64,000 bases of DNA, taken from NCBI RefSeq assembly GCF_002285435.1, contig NZ_NSBT01000026.1, positions 310,001-374,000 of the forward strand, in the 5' to 3' direction. How positions within the stretch are numbered: position 1 is the first letter of the stretch; each line of letters starts with the position of its first letter. This DNA is from Actibacterium ureilyticum (GTDB taxonomy: Bacteria; Pseudomonadota; Alphaproteobacteria; Rhodobacterales; Rhodobacteraceae). Below, piece after piece: positions 36,386 through 46,505 of this stretch. The notes beneath the pieces were generated by a model, which had not been told where the DNA came from, did not search any database, and worked only from the letters and a program-made list of their open reading frames with translations. A program made the translations under genes and the position numbers.

Positions 36386-36994
36386 ATGGCGACCATCACA
36401 TCGAATGACGCGGTTCTGGCGGAAGCCTTTGGCGCGAACGAGGGCACCGCGCTGCGGATCAAGCAGGCGGTTCTGGTGATCCTGGGCATTGCCGTGCTGG
36501 CGACTGCCGCAAAGCTGAAATTCCCGATCCCGCCGTCGCCGGTTCCGGTGACCATGGGCACCTTTGCCGTTCTGACCATCGGTGCGGCCTATGGCCCGCG
36601 TCTGGGTCTGGTGACGATCCTGGGCTATATGGCGATCGGCGCGCTGGGCTTTGACATCTTCGCCAGCTCGTCGGCGGAAAAGAACGGCCTGACCTATATG
36701 ATGGGCGGCACCGGCGGCTATCTGGTGGGCTATGTGCTGGCAACGCTGGCGCTGGGCTTTGCCGCGCGCAAGGGCTGGGACCGCAACGTCGCGATGATGG
36801 GGCTGGGCCTGCTGATCGGCAACGCGCTGATCTATGTGCCCGGCATCCTGTGGTTGGCGCACCTGTACACTTGGGAAAAGCCGATCCTGGAATGGGGCCT
36901 GACGCCCTTCCTGATCGGCGACGCGATGAAGCTCGCGCTGGCCGCGCTGATCGTTCCCGCCGTGTGGAAGCTGGTCGGCAAGGCCCGCGCCTGA
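36386..36994 (+). CDS. bioY: Biotin transporter BioY
   Basis: A 202-residue membrane protein with six hydrophobic segments. PIPPSPVPVTMGTFAVLTIGA near residue 50 and GGTGGYLVGYVLATLA near 108 are the BioY hallmarks. BioY is the substrate-specific S component of an ECF biotin transporter and can work without the BioMN energising units, which are not found here. AAAAGGGGCG precedes the ATG. The 141 bases upstream hold three TTTGC repeats, and a strong terminator follows. Confidence 0.92.
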   Translation: MATITSNDAVLAEAFGANEGTALRIKQAVLVILGIAVLATAAKLKFPIPPSPVPVTMGTFAVLTIGAAYGPRLGLVTILGYMAIGALGFDIFASSSAEKNGLTYMMGGTGGYLVGYVLATLALGFAARKGWDRNVAMMGLGLLIGNALIYVPGILWLAHLYTWEKPILEWGLTPFLIGDAMKLALAALIVPAVWKLVGKARA

Positions 36995-37020
36995 TCCATC
37001 GGGTCACACGAGACATTGAG

Positions 37021-37051
37021 AAAGGCGCAGCCTGCGGGCTGCGCCTTTTTT
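37021..37051 (+). terminator. Intrinsic terminator after bioY
   Basis: AAAGGCGCAGC (37021-37031), a six-base loop, and GCTGCGCCTTT (37038-37048) followed by further T residues form an 11-base perfect stem with a T-run, 26 bases after the bioY stop. This is the best intrinsic terminator in the window. The next 154 bases (37052-37205) are A/T-rich spacer with a weak -35/-10 like pair (TTGATC at 37146, TATCCT at 37170). Confidence 0.9.
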
Positions 37052-37205
37052 GTTGGGGTATTGAAGCTATTTCTAGAAGTTTTGCTGACCAAAAAACACG
37101 AACATTTCAATGCAACTTGCTCTGGAAGTTATCGATTGTGCGTTGTTGATCGCATTGAATTTTAACTGCTATCCTGTCCCTAGAATGGAAACTAAAGGAT
37201 AGCCA

Positions 37206-37967
37206 ATGTCATCGGGTTTTGCTGACTCTAGGTGGGATTTCTACTCATGTGAAATCGACGGCATGCCGCATTCGACCATGGTCGATCTTTCTGTAGCAGA
37301 GGCGGCGCCTATTGAGGGTCTGACGACCTTCTATTGCGTGGCGTTCAAGTTGCAGAATCCGCATCCGGAACACCGAATGTCAACAAACGCGGAATTTCAA
37401 ACCCTTTGCGACATTGAGGATCTGATCGAACAGCAACAAACCAAACAATTGAAATATATCGCGCGACAAACAGGTAACAGCCAGCGCAAGTTCTATTTCT
37501 ATGGCGCGTTTGACTTTGACTTCAAAAAGCTCGTCGATCTGATCGGTCAAACTTTTCCCGACTATGAGACGTCGATTTTCAGTTTTGAAGACACTTCTTG
37601 GAACACCTATTTTGACGATTTGTTTCCGAATGCCATAGCGATTAATGAAATTTCAAATCGTGCAGTGTTTGATCAGCTTCTCGAAGGGGGCGATGATTTG
37701 AGCATACCACGTACGATTGATCACAATGTGATTTTCAGAGACAGGAAGAAGGCAGCGGAGTATGCCAGGATCGTGAGTGAAATGGGCTTTGCAGTGCAGG
37801 TCAACAAAAGTGGCTTAATTCGGAAGACGTTCAATTTACTTATCCAAAGAGCAGATCCGCCTTCAGGCCTCGATCCAATTACCTTCGAATTGGCTCAACT
37901 GGCCGAGGGGCTCGATGGAACTTATGATGGCTGGGGCTGCTATCAGGCAAAGTACAACCCAAGTTAA
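37206..37967 (+). CDS. DUF695-RraB fusion protein
   Basis: A 253-residue protein, visibly A/T-richer than its neighbours. Residues 1-135 form a DUF695-like domain (SRWDFYSCEIDGMPHSTMVD at the start). Residues about 160-250 resemble RraB, an RNase E regulator: IDHNVIFRDRKKAAEYARIV, then LAQLAEGLDGTYDGWGCY at the end. RraB binds RNase E and modulates RNA decay in enterobacteria, though fused forms like this have unknown roles. AAAGGATAGCCA precedes the ATG. The composition and the flanking spacer point to gain by transfer. It converges on a DEAD-box helicase. Confidence 0.85.
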   Translation: MSSGFADSRWDFYSCEIDGMPHSTMVDLSVAEAAPIEGLTTFYCVAFKLQNPHPEHRMSTNAEFQTLCDIEDLIEQQQTKQLKYIARQTGNSQRKFYFYGAFDFDFKKLVDLIGQTFPDYETSIFSFEDTSWNTYFDDLFPNAIAINEISNRAVFDQLLEGGDDLSIPRTIDHNVIFRDRKKAAEYARIVSEMGFAVQVNKSGLIRKTFNLLIQRADPPSGLDPITFELAQLAEGLDGTYDGWGCYQAKYNPS

Positions 37968-38165
37968 TACCGGCCTGAAACTGTTCAGATAGTGTCTAGC
38001 ACCCTGCTATTGGCCGCTGAGGTAGCATTTATCTATTCTGGTTTCTGGTTCGAGCGGATGTATTTTGAGCGCAAGTTTTAAACTTGTCAAAAATGCTGGC
38101 TTTCTGCGTAAAGGTAGTTACGACCCAACCGCAAAGTAAGCCTTGCCGATAAAGGTGCTTGGCGC

Positions 38166-38187
38166 AGACAGGGCTGATGCCCTGTCT
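38166..38187. terminator. Hairpin between DUF695-RraB gene and helicase
   Basis: AGACAGGGC (38166-38174) and GCCCTGTCT (38179-38187) make a 9-base perfect stem with a TGAT loop in the convergent spacer. It lies seven bases beyond the helicase stop on the minus strand. The rest of the spacer (37968-38165) is A/T-rich and shows no supported gene. Confidence 0.55.
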
Positions 38188-38193
38188 ATTGAT

Positions 38194-39582
38194 TCAATCC
38201 GCCGCTTCTTCCGTCGTCTTGAACGACCGCATCAGGAACGCGGGCACATGGTCGCCCATGCCCATGACGCGGTTGTTGTCGCGGGATTTGTACGAGCCGC
38301 CACGGCTGGACCGGCTATTGCTGCTGCTTTTCTGCTGCGGCTCGCGGGCGGGTTTTTCGCTGCGGTCATTGCTGCGGCTTTCGGATTTCGGTTTGCTCTC
38401 GGGTTTGGCCTTGGGCTCTTCCTGCGGCAGATCCTTCATCGGGTTTTCGACGCGCGGGATTTCCTGTTTCACCAGGCTTTCGATCGCGGTCAGATATTTT
38501 TCGTCATTCGGCACGCAGATCATCAGCGCCTTGCCCTTGCGCCCGGCGCGGCCCGTGCGGCCGATGCGGTGGACGTAATCCTCGGCATGGCTGGGCACGT
38601 CGAAATTGAACACGTGGCTGACATTCGGGATGTCGAGGCCCCGCGCCGCCACGTCGGAGGCGCACAGGAACCGCAGATTGCCGTCGCGGAATCCCTCCAG
38701 CGTCTTCATGCGCTGGCTCTGGTCCAGATCGCCATGGATCGGCGCGGCGTTATAGCCGTATTTGTTCAGCGACTTGGCGACGATGTCGACCTCGGTCTTG
38801 CGGTTGCAGAAGATGATCGCGTTGGTACAGGCCTCGCCCTCGGACTCGATCAGCGCGCGCAGCAGGGCGCGCTTTTCCTTGGCCTGACGGTCCTTGCGCG
38901 ACGCCTTGTACAGGACCACGCCCTGTTCGATGTTTTCCGACGTCGTCGCGGCGCGGGCGACCTCGATCTTCTCGGGATTCGACAGGAAGGTGTTGGTGAT
39001 CCGCTCGATCTCGGGCGCCATGGTGGCGCTGAAGAACAGGGTCTGGCGGGTGAAGGGGGTCAGCTGGAAGATGCGTTCGATATCGGGGATGAACCCCATG
39101 TCGAGCATCCGGTCAGCCTCGTCCACCACCATGATCTGGACGCCGGTCAGCAGCAGCTTGCCGCGTTCGAAATGGTCCAGCAGGCGGCCGGGCGTGGCGA
39201 TCAGCACGTCGACGCCCCGGTCGATCAGCGCATCCTGTTCCTTGAACGACACACCGCCGATCAGAAGCGCCTTGGTCAGCTTGGTCTTCTTGGCATAGAT
39301 GTCGAAGTTTTCCGCCACCTGCGCGGCCAGTTCCCGCGTCGGCGCCAGCACCAGGCTGCGCGGCATGCGGGCGCGGGCGCGGCCCTTGGCCAGCATGGTG
39401 ATCATCGGCAGGGTGAAGCTGGCGGTCTTGCCGGTGCCGGTCTGGGCGATGCCCAGAACATCGCGCCCCTGCAGGGCGGGGGGAATCGCCCCGGCCTGGA
39501 TCGGTGTGGGGGTTTCGTAACCCGCGTCTTCGACGGCGGACAGTACCTTGGGGTCCAGCCCCAACTCGGAAAATTTGGTCAT
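38194..39582 (-). CDS. DEAD-box RNA helicase (RhlE-like)
   Basis: A 462-residue ATP-dependent RNA helicase with the full motif set: Q-motif GYETPTPIQAGAIP, motif I AQTGTGKT, PTRELA, DEAD as VVDEADRML, SAT as FFSATMAPE, and HRIGRTGRAG in the second domain. After about residue 385 comes a Lys/Ser/Glu-rich low-complexity tail (KPESKPKSESRSNDRSEKP), typical of RhlE types involved in ribosome assembly and RNA decay. TATAGGAAC precedes ATG 39582. Possibly cold-induced, which cannot be told here. Confidence 0.93.
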   Translation of the reverse strand: MTKFSELGLDPKVLSAVEDAGYETPTPIQAGAIPPALQGRDVLGIAQTGTGKTASFTLPMITMLAKGRARARMPRSLVLAPTRELAAQVAENFDIYAKKTKLTKALLIGGVSFKEQDALIDRGVDVLIATPGRLLDHFERGKLLLTGVQIMVVDEADRMLDMGFIPDIERIFQLTPFTRQTLFFSATMAPEIERITNTFLSNPEKIEVARAATTSENIEQGVVLYKASRKDRQAKEKRALLRALIESEGEACTNAIIFCNRKTEVDIVAKSLNKYGYNAAPIHGDLDQSQRMKTLEGFRDGNLRFLCASDVAARGLDIPNVSHVFNFDVPSHAEDYVHRIGRTGRAGRKGKALMICVPNDEKYLTAIESLVKQEIPRVENPMKDLPQEEPKAKPESKPKSESRSNDRSEKPAREPQQKSSSNSRSSRGGSYKSRDNNRVMGMGDHVPAFLMRSFKTTEEAAD

Positions 39583-39693
39583 TCGGTTCCTATAAGACTG
39601 CGGCATGCGCGGCCGCATGACTTACGCGGCCTGACCGGCCGAATTGCCGATCTTCGAATTTCTGCCGTTGCATACGCCAAGGACCGGAAAAGG

Positions 39694-40326
39694 TCAAGAA
39701 AACCAAGGGATTTGCAGCGACTGAGGCCAGAAACGCGTAATCAGCCACGCTTCGGGCAGGCAAATCGCGTATCCCAGCAGCGCAAACAGCCCGTCGCGGG
39801 TGGCCAGCGCGACGCCGAAAAGCAGCACATGAACCGACAGGACGAAGGGCAGGCCGGGGATGAATCCAATGACCAGCATCAGCAGCCCGGTGGGGATCAG
39901 CACCAGCGCCAGCAGCCGCAGGGGGATCACCCCCTCGACCAGAAAGGTCAGCCGGGGATGCAGCACCCGGTGCAGCTTGTGCGTATGGGGCCGGGCCCAG
40001 TTCACGACGCCGCGCAGGGCGCGGGCGGGCAGCGGGATCTGGCGCAGCCGCATCGGCAGGTGCAGCCGCTTCGACCCGATCAGCATCAGCGTGCCGATGG
40101 TGGCGGTCACCACGCCCACGATACCGGGCATGCCGGGGATCATCCCCACGGGCAGCATCATCAGGATCGCAAAGACCAGCAGGATCGGCCCGAACCCGCG
40201 CGCGCCCAGGCAATCCATCACCTGGCCCAGCGTCACCACATCGCGGCCGCGCAGGATCAGTTCCAGATCATCCAGCATGCCGGTCAGGGCGTGATTGCCG
40301 TGCTGTTCACCCATTCCTTGTGTCAC
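39694..40326 (-). CDS. ExoD-like exopolysaccharide synthesis protein
   Basis: About 210 residues with four or more hydrophobic helices. VTLGQVMDCLGARGFGPILLVFAI and the Pro-rich MLPVGMIPGMPGIVGV near residue 60 are ExoD family blocks, as are FIPGLPFVLSVHVLLFGV further on. ExoD was linked to exopolysaccharide synthesis and alkali tolerance in Sinorhizobium; the mechanism is unknown. The start is uncertain: GTG 40326 has GGGGCGGGA upstream, whereas ATG 40314 has AGGA abutting it at zero spacing. It is 111 bases from the helicase, on the same strand. Confidence 0.85.
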   Translation of the reverse strand: MTQGMGEQHGNHALTGMLDDLELILRGRDVVTLGQVMDCLGARGFGPILLVFAILMMLPVGMIPGMPGIVGVVTATIGTLMLIGSKRLHLPMRLRQIPLPARALRGVVNWARPHTHKLHRVLHPRLTFLVEGVIPLRLLALVLIPTGLLMLVIGFIPGLPFVLSVHVLLFGVALATRDGLFALLGYAICLPEAWLITRFWPQSLQIPWFS

Positions 40327-40414
40327 CCGGCCCGTTCCCGCCCCGTCATGCTGCGCCGCGACACTGGCACCATGGGGGCGTTCCTGCAACCGCGGTCGGC
40401 GGGTTTGCGGCGCC

Positions 40415-40759
40415 TCAGTCGCCGATGCGGATCGTCTTGCGCTCGGCCACCGGCAGGGTGCGTTGGGTCGCTGGGGCCTCGGTCGCCGGTGCGGGCGCGG
40501 CGGCTGACGCGTCGGCGTCGGCGGTGGGCGCGGTGCGCGGGGTGTGGGTCATGCGGTTCACGGTGGGCGCGGCGGGGGTCGCCTGTGCGGGGGGGAGCAC
40601 CGCCACCGGTTCACGCGGCGCCAACGAGGGCAGCGCCCGCGCCAGAACCCGCATCCGCTCGGGCAGCATGAATTCGGGCGCGGCGTAAAGCGTGAACACG
40701 CCAAGAAGCACCAGAACCACACTCATCAACCCCACAAGGCGCACCAACCGCCGCATCAT
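40415..40759 (-). CDS. Hypothetical protein with N-terminal membrane anchor and Pro/Ala-rich tail
   Basis: A 114-residue protein with one N-terminal helix (LVGLMSVVLVLLGVFTLYA, residues 8-26), then a periplasmic part rich in Pro, Ala and Thr. No catalytic or binding motif is evident. GGAGTGACGGT lies before the first ATG at 40759; a second ATG follows immediately. No family is recognised. It is upstream of exoD on the same strand and may be its operon partner. Confidence 0.6.
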   Translation of the reverse strand: MMRRLVRLVGLMSVVLVLLGVFTLYAAPEFMLPERMRVLARALPSLAPREPVAVLPPAQATPAAPTVNRMTHTPRTAPTADADASAAAPAPATEAPATQRTLPVAERKTIRIGD

Positions 40760-40875
40760 ACCGTCACTCCGTCACATGTTGCGGGGCACGGTATGGGGGA
40801 CGAGTTCGGCAAATATATGGCGGTCGCGCGCGCCGCTGCGGCGGGGTGGTATCTTCGGCCATATGTAAAGCGACC

Positions 40876-40918
40876 TTGACAGAATCGGCTGCGATGAGAA
40901 ATGTAAAGTACGCTTTAC
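40876..40918 (+). promoter_or_regulatory. Promoter with perfect GTAAAG-N4-CTTTAC operator
   Basis: TTGACA at 40876-40881 is a perfect -35 element. A perfect inverted repeat, GTAAAG at 40903-40908 and CTTTAC at 40913-40918, covers the -10 and start region, and a further GTAAAG half-site lies at 40865-40870, upstream of the -35. This layout, ahead of a small membrane gene followed by its XRE regulator, suggests autoregulation by that regulator. Confidence 0.6.
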
Positions 40919-40939
40919 GTTATATCGGAGACAGTTTTC

Positions 40940-41323
40940 ATGTCGAAGGACACATTGCGCGGGTTGTTTTTGCTATGTGCTGGCCTGCTCGCCTATACCG
41001 GCGCGCTGTTTGCCACCAATGCCCTTCTGTCGGCGGGGATCGACAGCAAGCCGCTGCGCATCTTGGTTGCGCTCGGCCCGATGCTGCCCGCCGCGTTCAT
41101 TTGCGGGGTCGTGATCCACAGCATTCACAACCTGGATGAGCTGCAACGCAAGCTGCAATTCGAAGCGCTGGCCTTGTCCTTTGCAGGAACGGCCTTGCTG
41201 ACCTTCGGTTACGGCTTTCTGGAGGGTTTGGGGTTTCCAAAAATCTCGATGTTTGCCGTATGGCCGCTGATGGCGACCTTGTGGGTTGTCGGCGTGCTGA
41301 TCGGACGTTGGCGCTTCGGATGA
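40940..41323 (+). CDS. Small four-helix membrane protein, partner of XRE regulator
   Basis: A 127-residue protein with four predicted helices (residues about 8-28, 42-62, 75-95, 105-122) and short loops; IHNLDELQRKLQFEALALSFAG is a charged cytosolic loop. This is the pattern of small membrane proteins that pair with a Cro-like XRE regulator. GGAG lies in front of the ATG, and the stop overlaps the regulator ATG by four bases. No ligand or function is known. The promoter region is A/T-rich relative to neighbours. Confidence 0.75.
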   Translation: MSKDTLRGLFLLCAGLLAYTGALFATNALLSAGIDSKPLRILVALGPMLPAAFICGVVIHSIHNLDELQRKLQFEALALSFAGTALLTFGYGFLEGLGFPKISMFAVWPLMATLWVVGVLIGRWRFG

Positions 41324-41517
41324 ACAACCGGATAAAAGAGCTGCGCCGCCAGCGCGGGTGGTCACAGGCGGATCTGGCCGAAAGCCTGAATGTCTCGCGG
41401 CAGACGGTGAACGCCATCGAGCGCGGGCGGTACGATCCCAGTCTTCCGCTTGCGTTCAAGATCGCCCGCCATTTCGGCCTGACGATCGAAGATCTGTTTC
41501 AGCCGCTGGCGGAATAG
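41320..41517 (+). CDS. XRE family transcriptional regulator (short Cro-like)
   Basis: A 65-residue HTH_3 protein: MNNRIKELRRQRGWSQADLA, the helix-turn-helix around SRQTVNAIERGRYDPSLPLA, and IEDLFQPLAE at the end. Such short regulators usually act as dimers on inverted repeats. Its ATG overlaps the stop of the membrane gene, so the two are made together, and the perfect dyad at 40903-40918 is a plausible target. It converges on prfC (28-base gap). Confidence 0.9.
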   Translation: MNNRIKELRRQRGWSQADLAESLNVSRQTVNAIERGRYDPSLPLAFKIARHFGLTIEDLFQPLAE

Positions 41518-41544
41518 TCCCGCAGGCCGCTGTGCAGCGCCCCC

Positions 41545-43152
<1,608 letters not shown>

Positions 43153-43194
43153 GGGGCGGGATATAGACAGCGCCGGGGCCATTGAAAAGGCCCG

Positions 43195-44256
43195 TCAGTC
43201 GCCCCGGATCAGACGATGCAGCGCCTTGGCCCCGGTGGCGCGGACCGTGCGCTTGTCGGCCTCGGACGCGAAGCGCTGCTGCTGCGACAGGCTGGGCATG
43301 TCGGCGCTGATCGACTGGGCCAGATCCTCGGGGAAGATGCCCAGCGTGCGTTCGTTGATCAGCAGGCTTTCGGTGGGGATACATTCGGCATAGATGATCT
43401 CGTGCCGGTCGAAGACCAGGTGGAAATAATCCACGAACCCGCCGGGGCGCAGGAACACGGTGCTGTCATCGACCAGATCGCCCGCGCGCACCAGCATTTC
43501 CGGCGTTTCGGTTAGCAGATCGCCGCCCGATTGATAGATGAACAGCCGCTGGTGCTGGCTCAGCAACAGATCCTGCCGGTTGGGCAGGGCGCCGCTGGGG
43601 ATCAGCACCGGCGCGTGTGGGCCGGTGGCGCGTAGCGTGCGCTGGCCGATCCAGCGCAGCGGTTGCGCGCCGTGATCGCGGGTCAGCACCATCGCGCCCG
43701 GCTCCAGGTCCTCGACCGGGCATTGGCGGCCATCGGCCAGGGTGATCTGGGTGCCGCGCACAAAGGCCACCGGCGTGATTTCGGCCAGCCGCACCTCGCC
43801 CGGGTCGTCCGAGATTTCCAGCAGCGTATAGGCCTTGTCGGGGTCCAGCGGGTCGAGCGGCAGGAAGAACCAGTGCGCCGCCGCGCCCTCGTCAATGGCG
43901 ATGACCAGGATCTCGGCAATGCTGCCGCCATCGGTCATCAGGCGCAGCCGCCCCTCCAGCACGATTGCCGCGCCGGGCTGTCCCAGCGCCGATCCATGGG
44001 CAACCGTGATCCGCATCCCGTCGCGGCGCAGGAACCGGCCCGAGCCGCTGTCCGACGCGGCCGGGTCATGCACATGCAGGACATGGGTCCGCGCCGCCGG
44101 GTCAAAGGCATAGACGTCGCCCGCGCACAAGGTGTCGATCGCGCCAAGCGGGTCGTCCAGATTGGCGCCCGCAATCACCCGAAGCCGTTCCGCACGATAG
44201 ACGTGACATGAATAGCTGGCTTCTGGTCCGGCTGCGGGTTCTGAGGCTGGCTCCAT
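43195..44256 (-). CDS. Hint-domain protein lacking the nucleophilic Cys
   Basis: A 353-residue protein. The C-terminal half (from about residue 165) is a Hint_2 domain as found in many Rhodobacterales: a GTQITLADGRQCPVEDLEPG start, LLLSQHQRLFIYQ as the block-B-like segment, and VDYFHLVFDRHEIIYAE near the end. Hint domains normally begin with Cys that starts self-cleavage or splicing (CF-x-GT); here the equivalent is VAFVRGT, with Ala in place. The N-terminal half is a beta-rich region with YSCHVYRAERLRVI near residue 15. Function is unknown. It lies immediately upstream of prfC. Confidence 0.8.
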   Translation of the reverse strand: MEPASEPAAGPEASYSCHVYRAERLRVIAGANLDDPLGAIDTLCAGDVYAFDPAARTHVLHVHDPAASDSGSGRFLRRDGMRITVAHGSALGQPGAAIVLEGRLRLMTDGGSIAEILVIAIDEGAAAHWFFLPLDPLDPDKAYTLLEISDDPGEVRLAEITPVAFVRGTQITLADGRQCPVEDLEPGAMVLTRDHGAQPLRWIGQRTLRATGPHAPVLIPSGALPNRQDLLLSQHQRLFIYQSGGDLLTETPEMLVRAGDLVDDSTVFLRPGGFVDYFHLVFDRHEIIYAECIPTESLLINERTLGIFPEDLAQSISADMPSLSQQQRFASEADKRTVRATGAKALHRLIRGD

Positions 44257-44416
44257 TCCGGGTATATGTCCTAGACCATGCGGATTTACAATTGGTTACG
44301 TGCCATGACGCCATTGAGATTAAATATAGGGCGCCGCTTGGAAAATTCTTGCCCTGCGCCCTCTTGTCACCCCCCGAAACCGCAGTATCGTTCGGGGATA
44401 ACCAAGGGAGGGTCCA

Positions 44417-45196
44417 ATGGATCTGGGGATTTCGGGAAAGCGCGCGATTGTCTGCGCATCAAGCAAGGGGCTGGGGCTGGGCTGTGCGCGGGCGCTGGCC
44501 GAGGCGGGCGTCGATCTGGTGATGAACGCGCGCGGGGCAGATGCGCTGCGGGCGTCGGCGGCGGATATCCGTGACAGCTTCGGCGTGGATGTCGTTGAAT
44601 TCGTGGGCGATATCACGGACGAGGGTGCCCGGGCCGAGCTGCTGTCGACCTGTGCCGACCCCGATATTCTGGTGACCAATGCGGGCGGTCCGCCGCCGGG
44701 TCTGTGGTCGGATTGGTCGCGCGAGGATTTCCTCAAGGCGCTCGATGCCAACATGCTGACGCCCATCGCGCTGATGACCGCGATCCTGCCGCAAATGATC
44801 GACAAGGGCTGGGGCCGGGTGGTCAATATCACCAGCCAGTCGGTCAAATCGCCGATCCCGGTGCTGGGCCTGTCGAACGCCGCGCGGGCGGGGCTGACCG
44901 GCTATGTCGCGGGGACCGCGCGGCAGGTGGCGCCGCAGGGGGTGATCATCAACAACCTGCTGCCGGGCATCCACGACACCGACCGCGCCGATGCGCTGGA
45001 CAAGGGCGTGGCCGCGGAAAAGGGGATCACCCAGGATCAGGCCCGCGCCAACCGCGCCTCCACCATCCCGGCCCGCCGCTATGGCACCCCGGCCGAGTTC
45101 GGCGCGACCTGTGCCTTCATGTGCTCGCAGCATGCGGGGTTCATGGTGGGGCAGAACATCCTGCTGGACGGCGGGGCGGTGAACGCCACGCTGTGA
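44417..45196 (+). CDS. SDR family oxidoreductase without the usual Tyr-x-x-x-Lys
   Basis: A 259-residue Rossmann protein. The cofactor-binding CASSKGLGLGCARALAEAG (GxxxGxG type) and VTNAGGPPPG are intact. The catalytic segment reads NITSQSVKSPIPVLGLSNAA, where classical SDRs have Ser and YxxxK, so the Tyr and Lys are absent. A 'ketoreductase-like' subgroup with NAGGPP and LSNAAR is known to me in many bacteria, with no firm substrate. It is cytosolic. It follows a 160-base spacer with no obvious promoter. Confidence 0.85.
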   Translation: MDLGISGKRAIVCASSKGLGLGCARALAEAGVDLVMNARGADALRASAADIRDSFGVDVVEFVGDITDEGARAELLSTCADPDILVTNAGGPPPGLWSDWSREDFLKALDANMLTPIALMTAILPQMIDKGWGRVVNITSQSVKSPIPVLGLSNAARAGLTGYVAGTARQVAPQGVIINNLLPGIHDTDRADALDKGVAAEKGITQDQARANRASTIPARRYGTPAEFGATCAFMCSQHAGFMVGQNILLDGGAVNATL

Positions 45197-45410
45197 CCGG
45201 TGCGGTGCGTCCCTTGCGCGCAGAATGCCTTAAGTACGTCCGGTAGTGATCTGATCCAATTTGATATTTCTGTCATATCGGACGCTACGGCGCGCCGCAA
45301 TCACCACAGTTCCCGCCGGCGACCGCCTGCTCTGGGCTTGCGGCCCCTTGTGACAGTTGCTAACCGGTGAAGAAGCCGATTGTTTTGATCGGTTAATCGA
45401 CGAGGCCCCG

Positions 45411-46505
45411 GTGACCGACACGACCCCACGGCTGGAAATCCGCAATATCACCCGCCGGTTCGGCGGTCGCACGGTGGTCGACGATGTCTCGCTTTCGGTG
45501 ATGCCGGGGCAGGTGACGTGCCTGTTGGGGCCGTCGGGCTGCGGCAAGTCGACGACGCTGCGGATCATCGCGGGCGTCGACATGCAGGACGCGGGCGAAA
45601 TCTTTATCGACGGCAAGCTGATCTGCGACACGGTGTTCCGCATTCCGCCCGAGCGGCGGGCCGTGGGGCTGATGTTCCAGGATTTCGCGCTGTTCCCGCA
45701 TCTGTCGGTGGCTGAAAACGTGGGCTTCGGCCTGACCGGCCCGCGCGAGGCCAACCGCGCCCGCGTCGAAGAGCTGTTGGGCCGTGTCGATCTGCTGCGT
45801 TTCATCGACGCCTATCCGCACAACCTGTCGGGGGGTGAACAGCAGCGGGTGGCGCTGGCCCGCGCCCTGGCGCCCCGGCCGCGCATCATGCTGATGGACG
45901 AGCCGTTTTCCGGCCTGGACAACCGGCTGCGGGACGAGATCCGCGACGAGACGCTACAGGTGCTCAAGGACGAAGGGGCGGCGGTTCTGCTGGTCACGCA
46001 CGAGCCGGACGAGGCGATGCGCATGGCCGACGAGATTGCGTTGATGCGGGCGGGGCGGATCGTGCAACAGGGCGCGCCCTATAACATCTATAACGCGCCC
46101 AAGGATCGCGATGCGGCGGCTTTCTTCAGCGATATCAATGTGATCACGGGCAAAGTTCAGGGGGCGCTGACGGAAACGCCCTTTGGCCAGTTCCTGACGC
46201 CGGGGCAGCCCGACGGCACCGCCGTCGATATCGTGATCCGGCCCCAGCATCTGAAGATCGACTTCGACCGCAACGGTCAGGGGCCGAACCCGACGCCCGC
46301 CGATGGTGCGCCCGCGCGCGGGATTGTCGAGCGGGCGCGGTTCATGGGCCATGAAAGCCTGGTCGAATTTCGCATGGATTACGACCAGTCGGTGCTGCGC
46401 GCGACGGTGCCGGGGGTGTTCCTGCCCAAGCCGGGCCTGCCGATGTGGCTGATGATCCGGCGCGACCGCTGCTTCGTCTTTCCGCGCGACGCGCGTCTGG
46501 CCTAG
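45411..46505 (+). CDS. Orphan ABC transporter ATP-binding protein (MOI/CUT1-type)
   Basis: A 364-residue ATPase with Walker [13 protein letters not shown] near residue 39, signature [16 protein letters not shown] near 140 and Walker [14 protein letters not shown] near 160. A C-terminal TOBE-like regulatory domain (about residues 260-360, [12 protein letters not shown]... and [10 protein letters not shown]) points to Fe3+, spermidine/putrescine or similar importers. No permease or binding protein is beside it. A GTG start at 45411 follows GAGG and yields [12 protein letters not shown]; an ATG at 45357 is also in frame. It shares CTAG with the convergent rhodanese gene. Confidence 0.87.
   Translation: MTDTTPRLEIRNITRRFGGRTVVDDVSLSVMPGQVTCLLGPSGCGKSTTLRIIAGVDMQDAGEIFIDGKLICDTVFRIPPERRAVGLMFQDFALFPHLSVAENVGFGLTGPREANRARVEELLGRVDLLRFIDAYPHNLSGGEQQRVALARALAPRPRIMLMDEPFSGLDNRLRDEIRDETLQVLKDEGAAVLLVTHEPDEAMRMADEIALMRAGRIVQQGAPYNIYNAPKDRDAAAFFSDINVITGKVQGALTETPFGQFLTPGQPDGTAVDIVIRPQHLKIDFDRNGQGPNPTPADGAPARGIVERARFMGHESLVEFRMDYDQSVLRATVPGVFLPKPGLPMWLMIRRDRCFVFPRDARLA

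Noticed and set aside
37968-38165. Remnant coding sequence (frame ending near 38138 with FLRKGSYDPTAK)
   Set aside because: The stretch is too short, with no start or ribosome-binding site and no recognised family.
40791-40879. Small plus-strand frame (about 28 codons) before the XRE pair
   Set aside because: Its composition is Ala/Arg-rich, there is no ribosome-binding site, and it ends within the -35 element.
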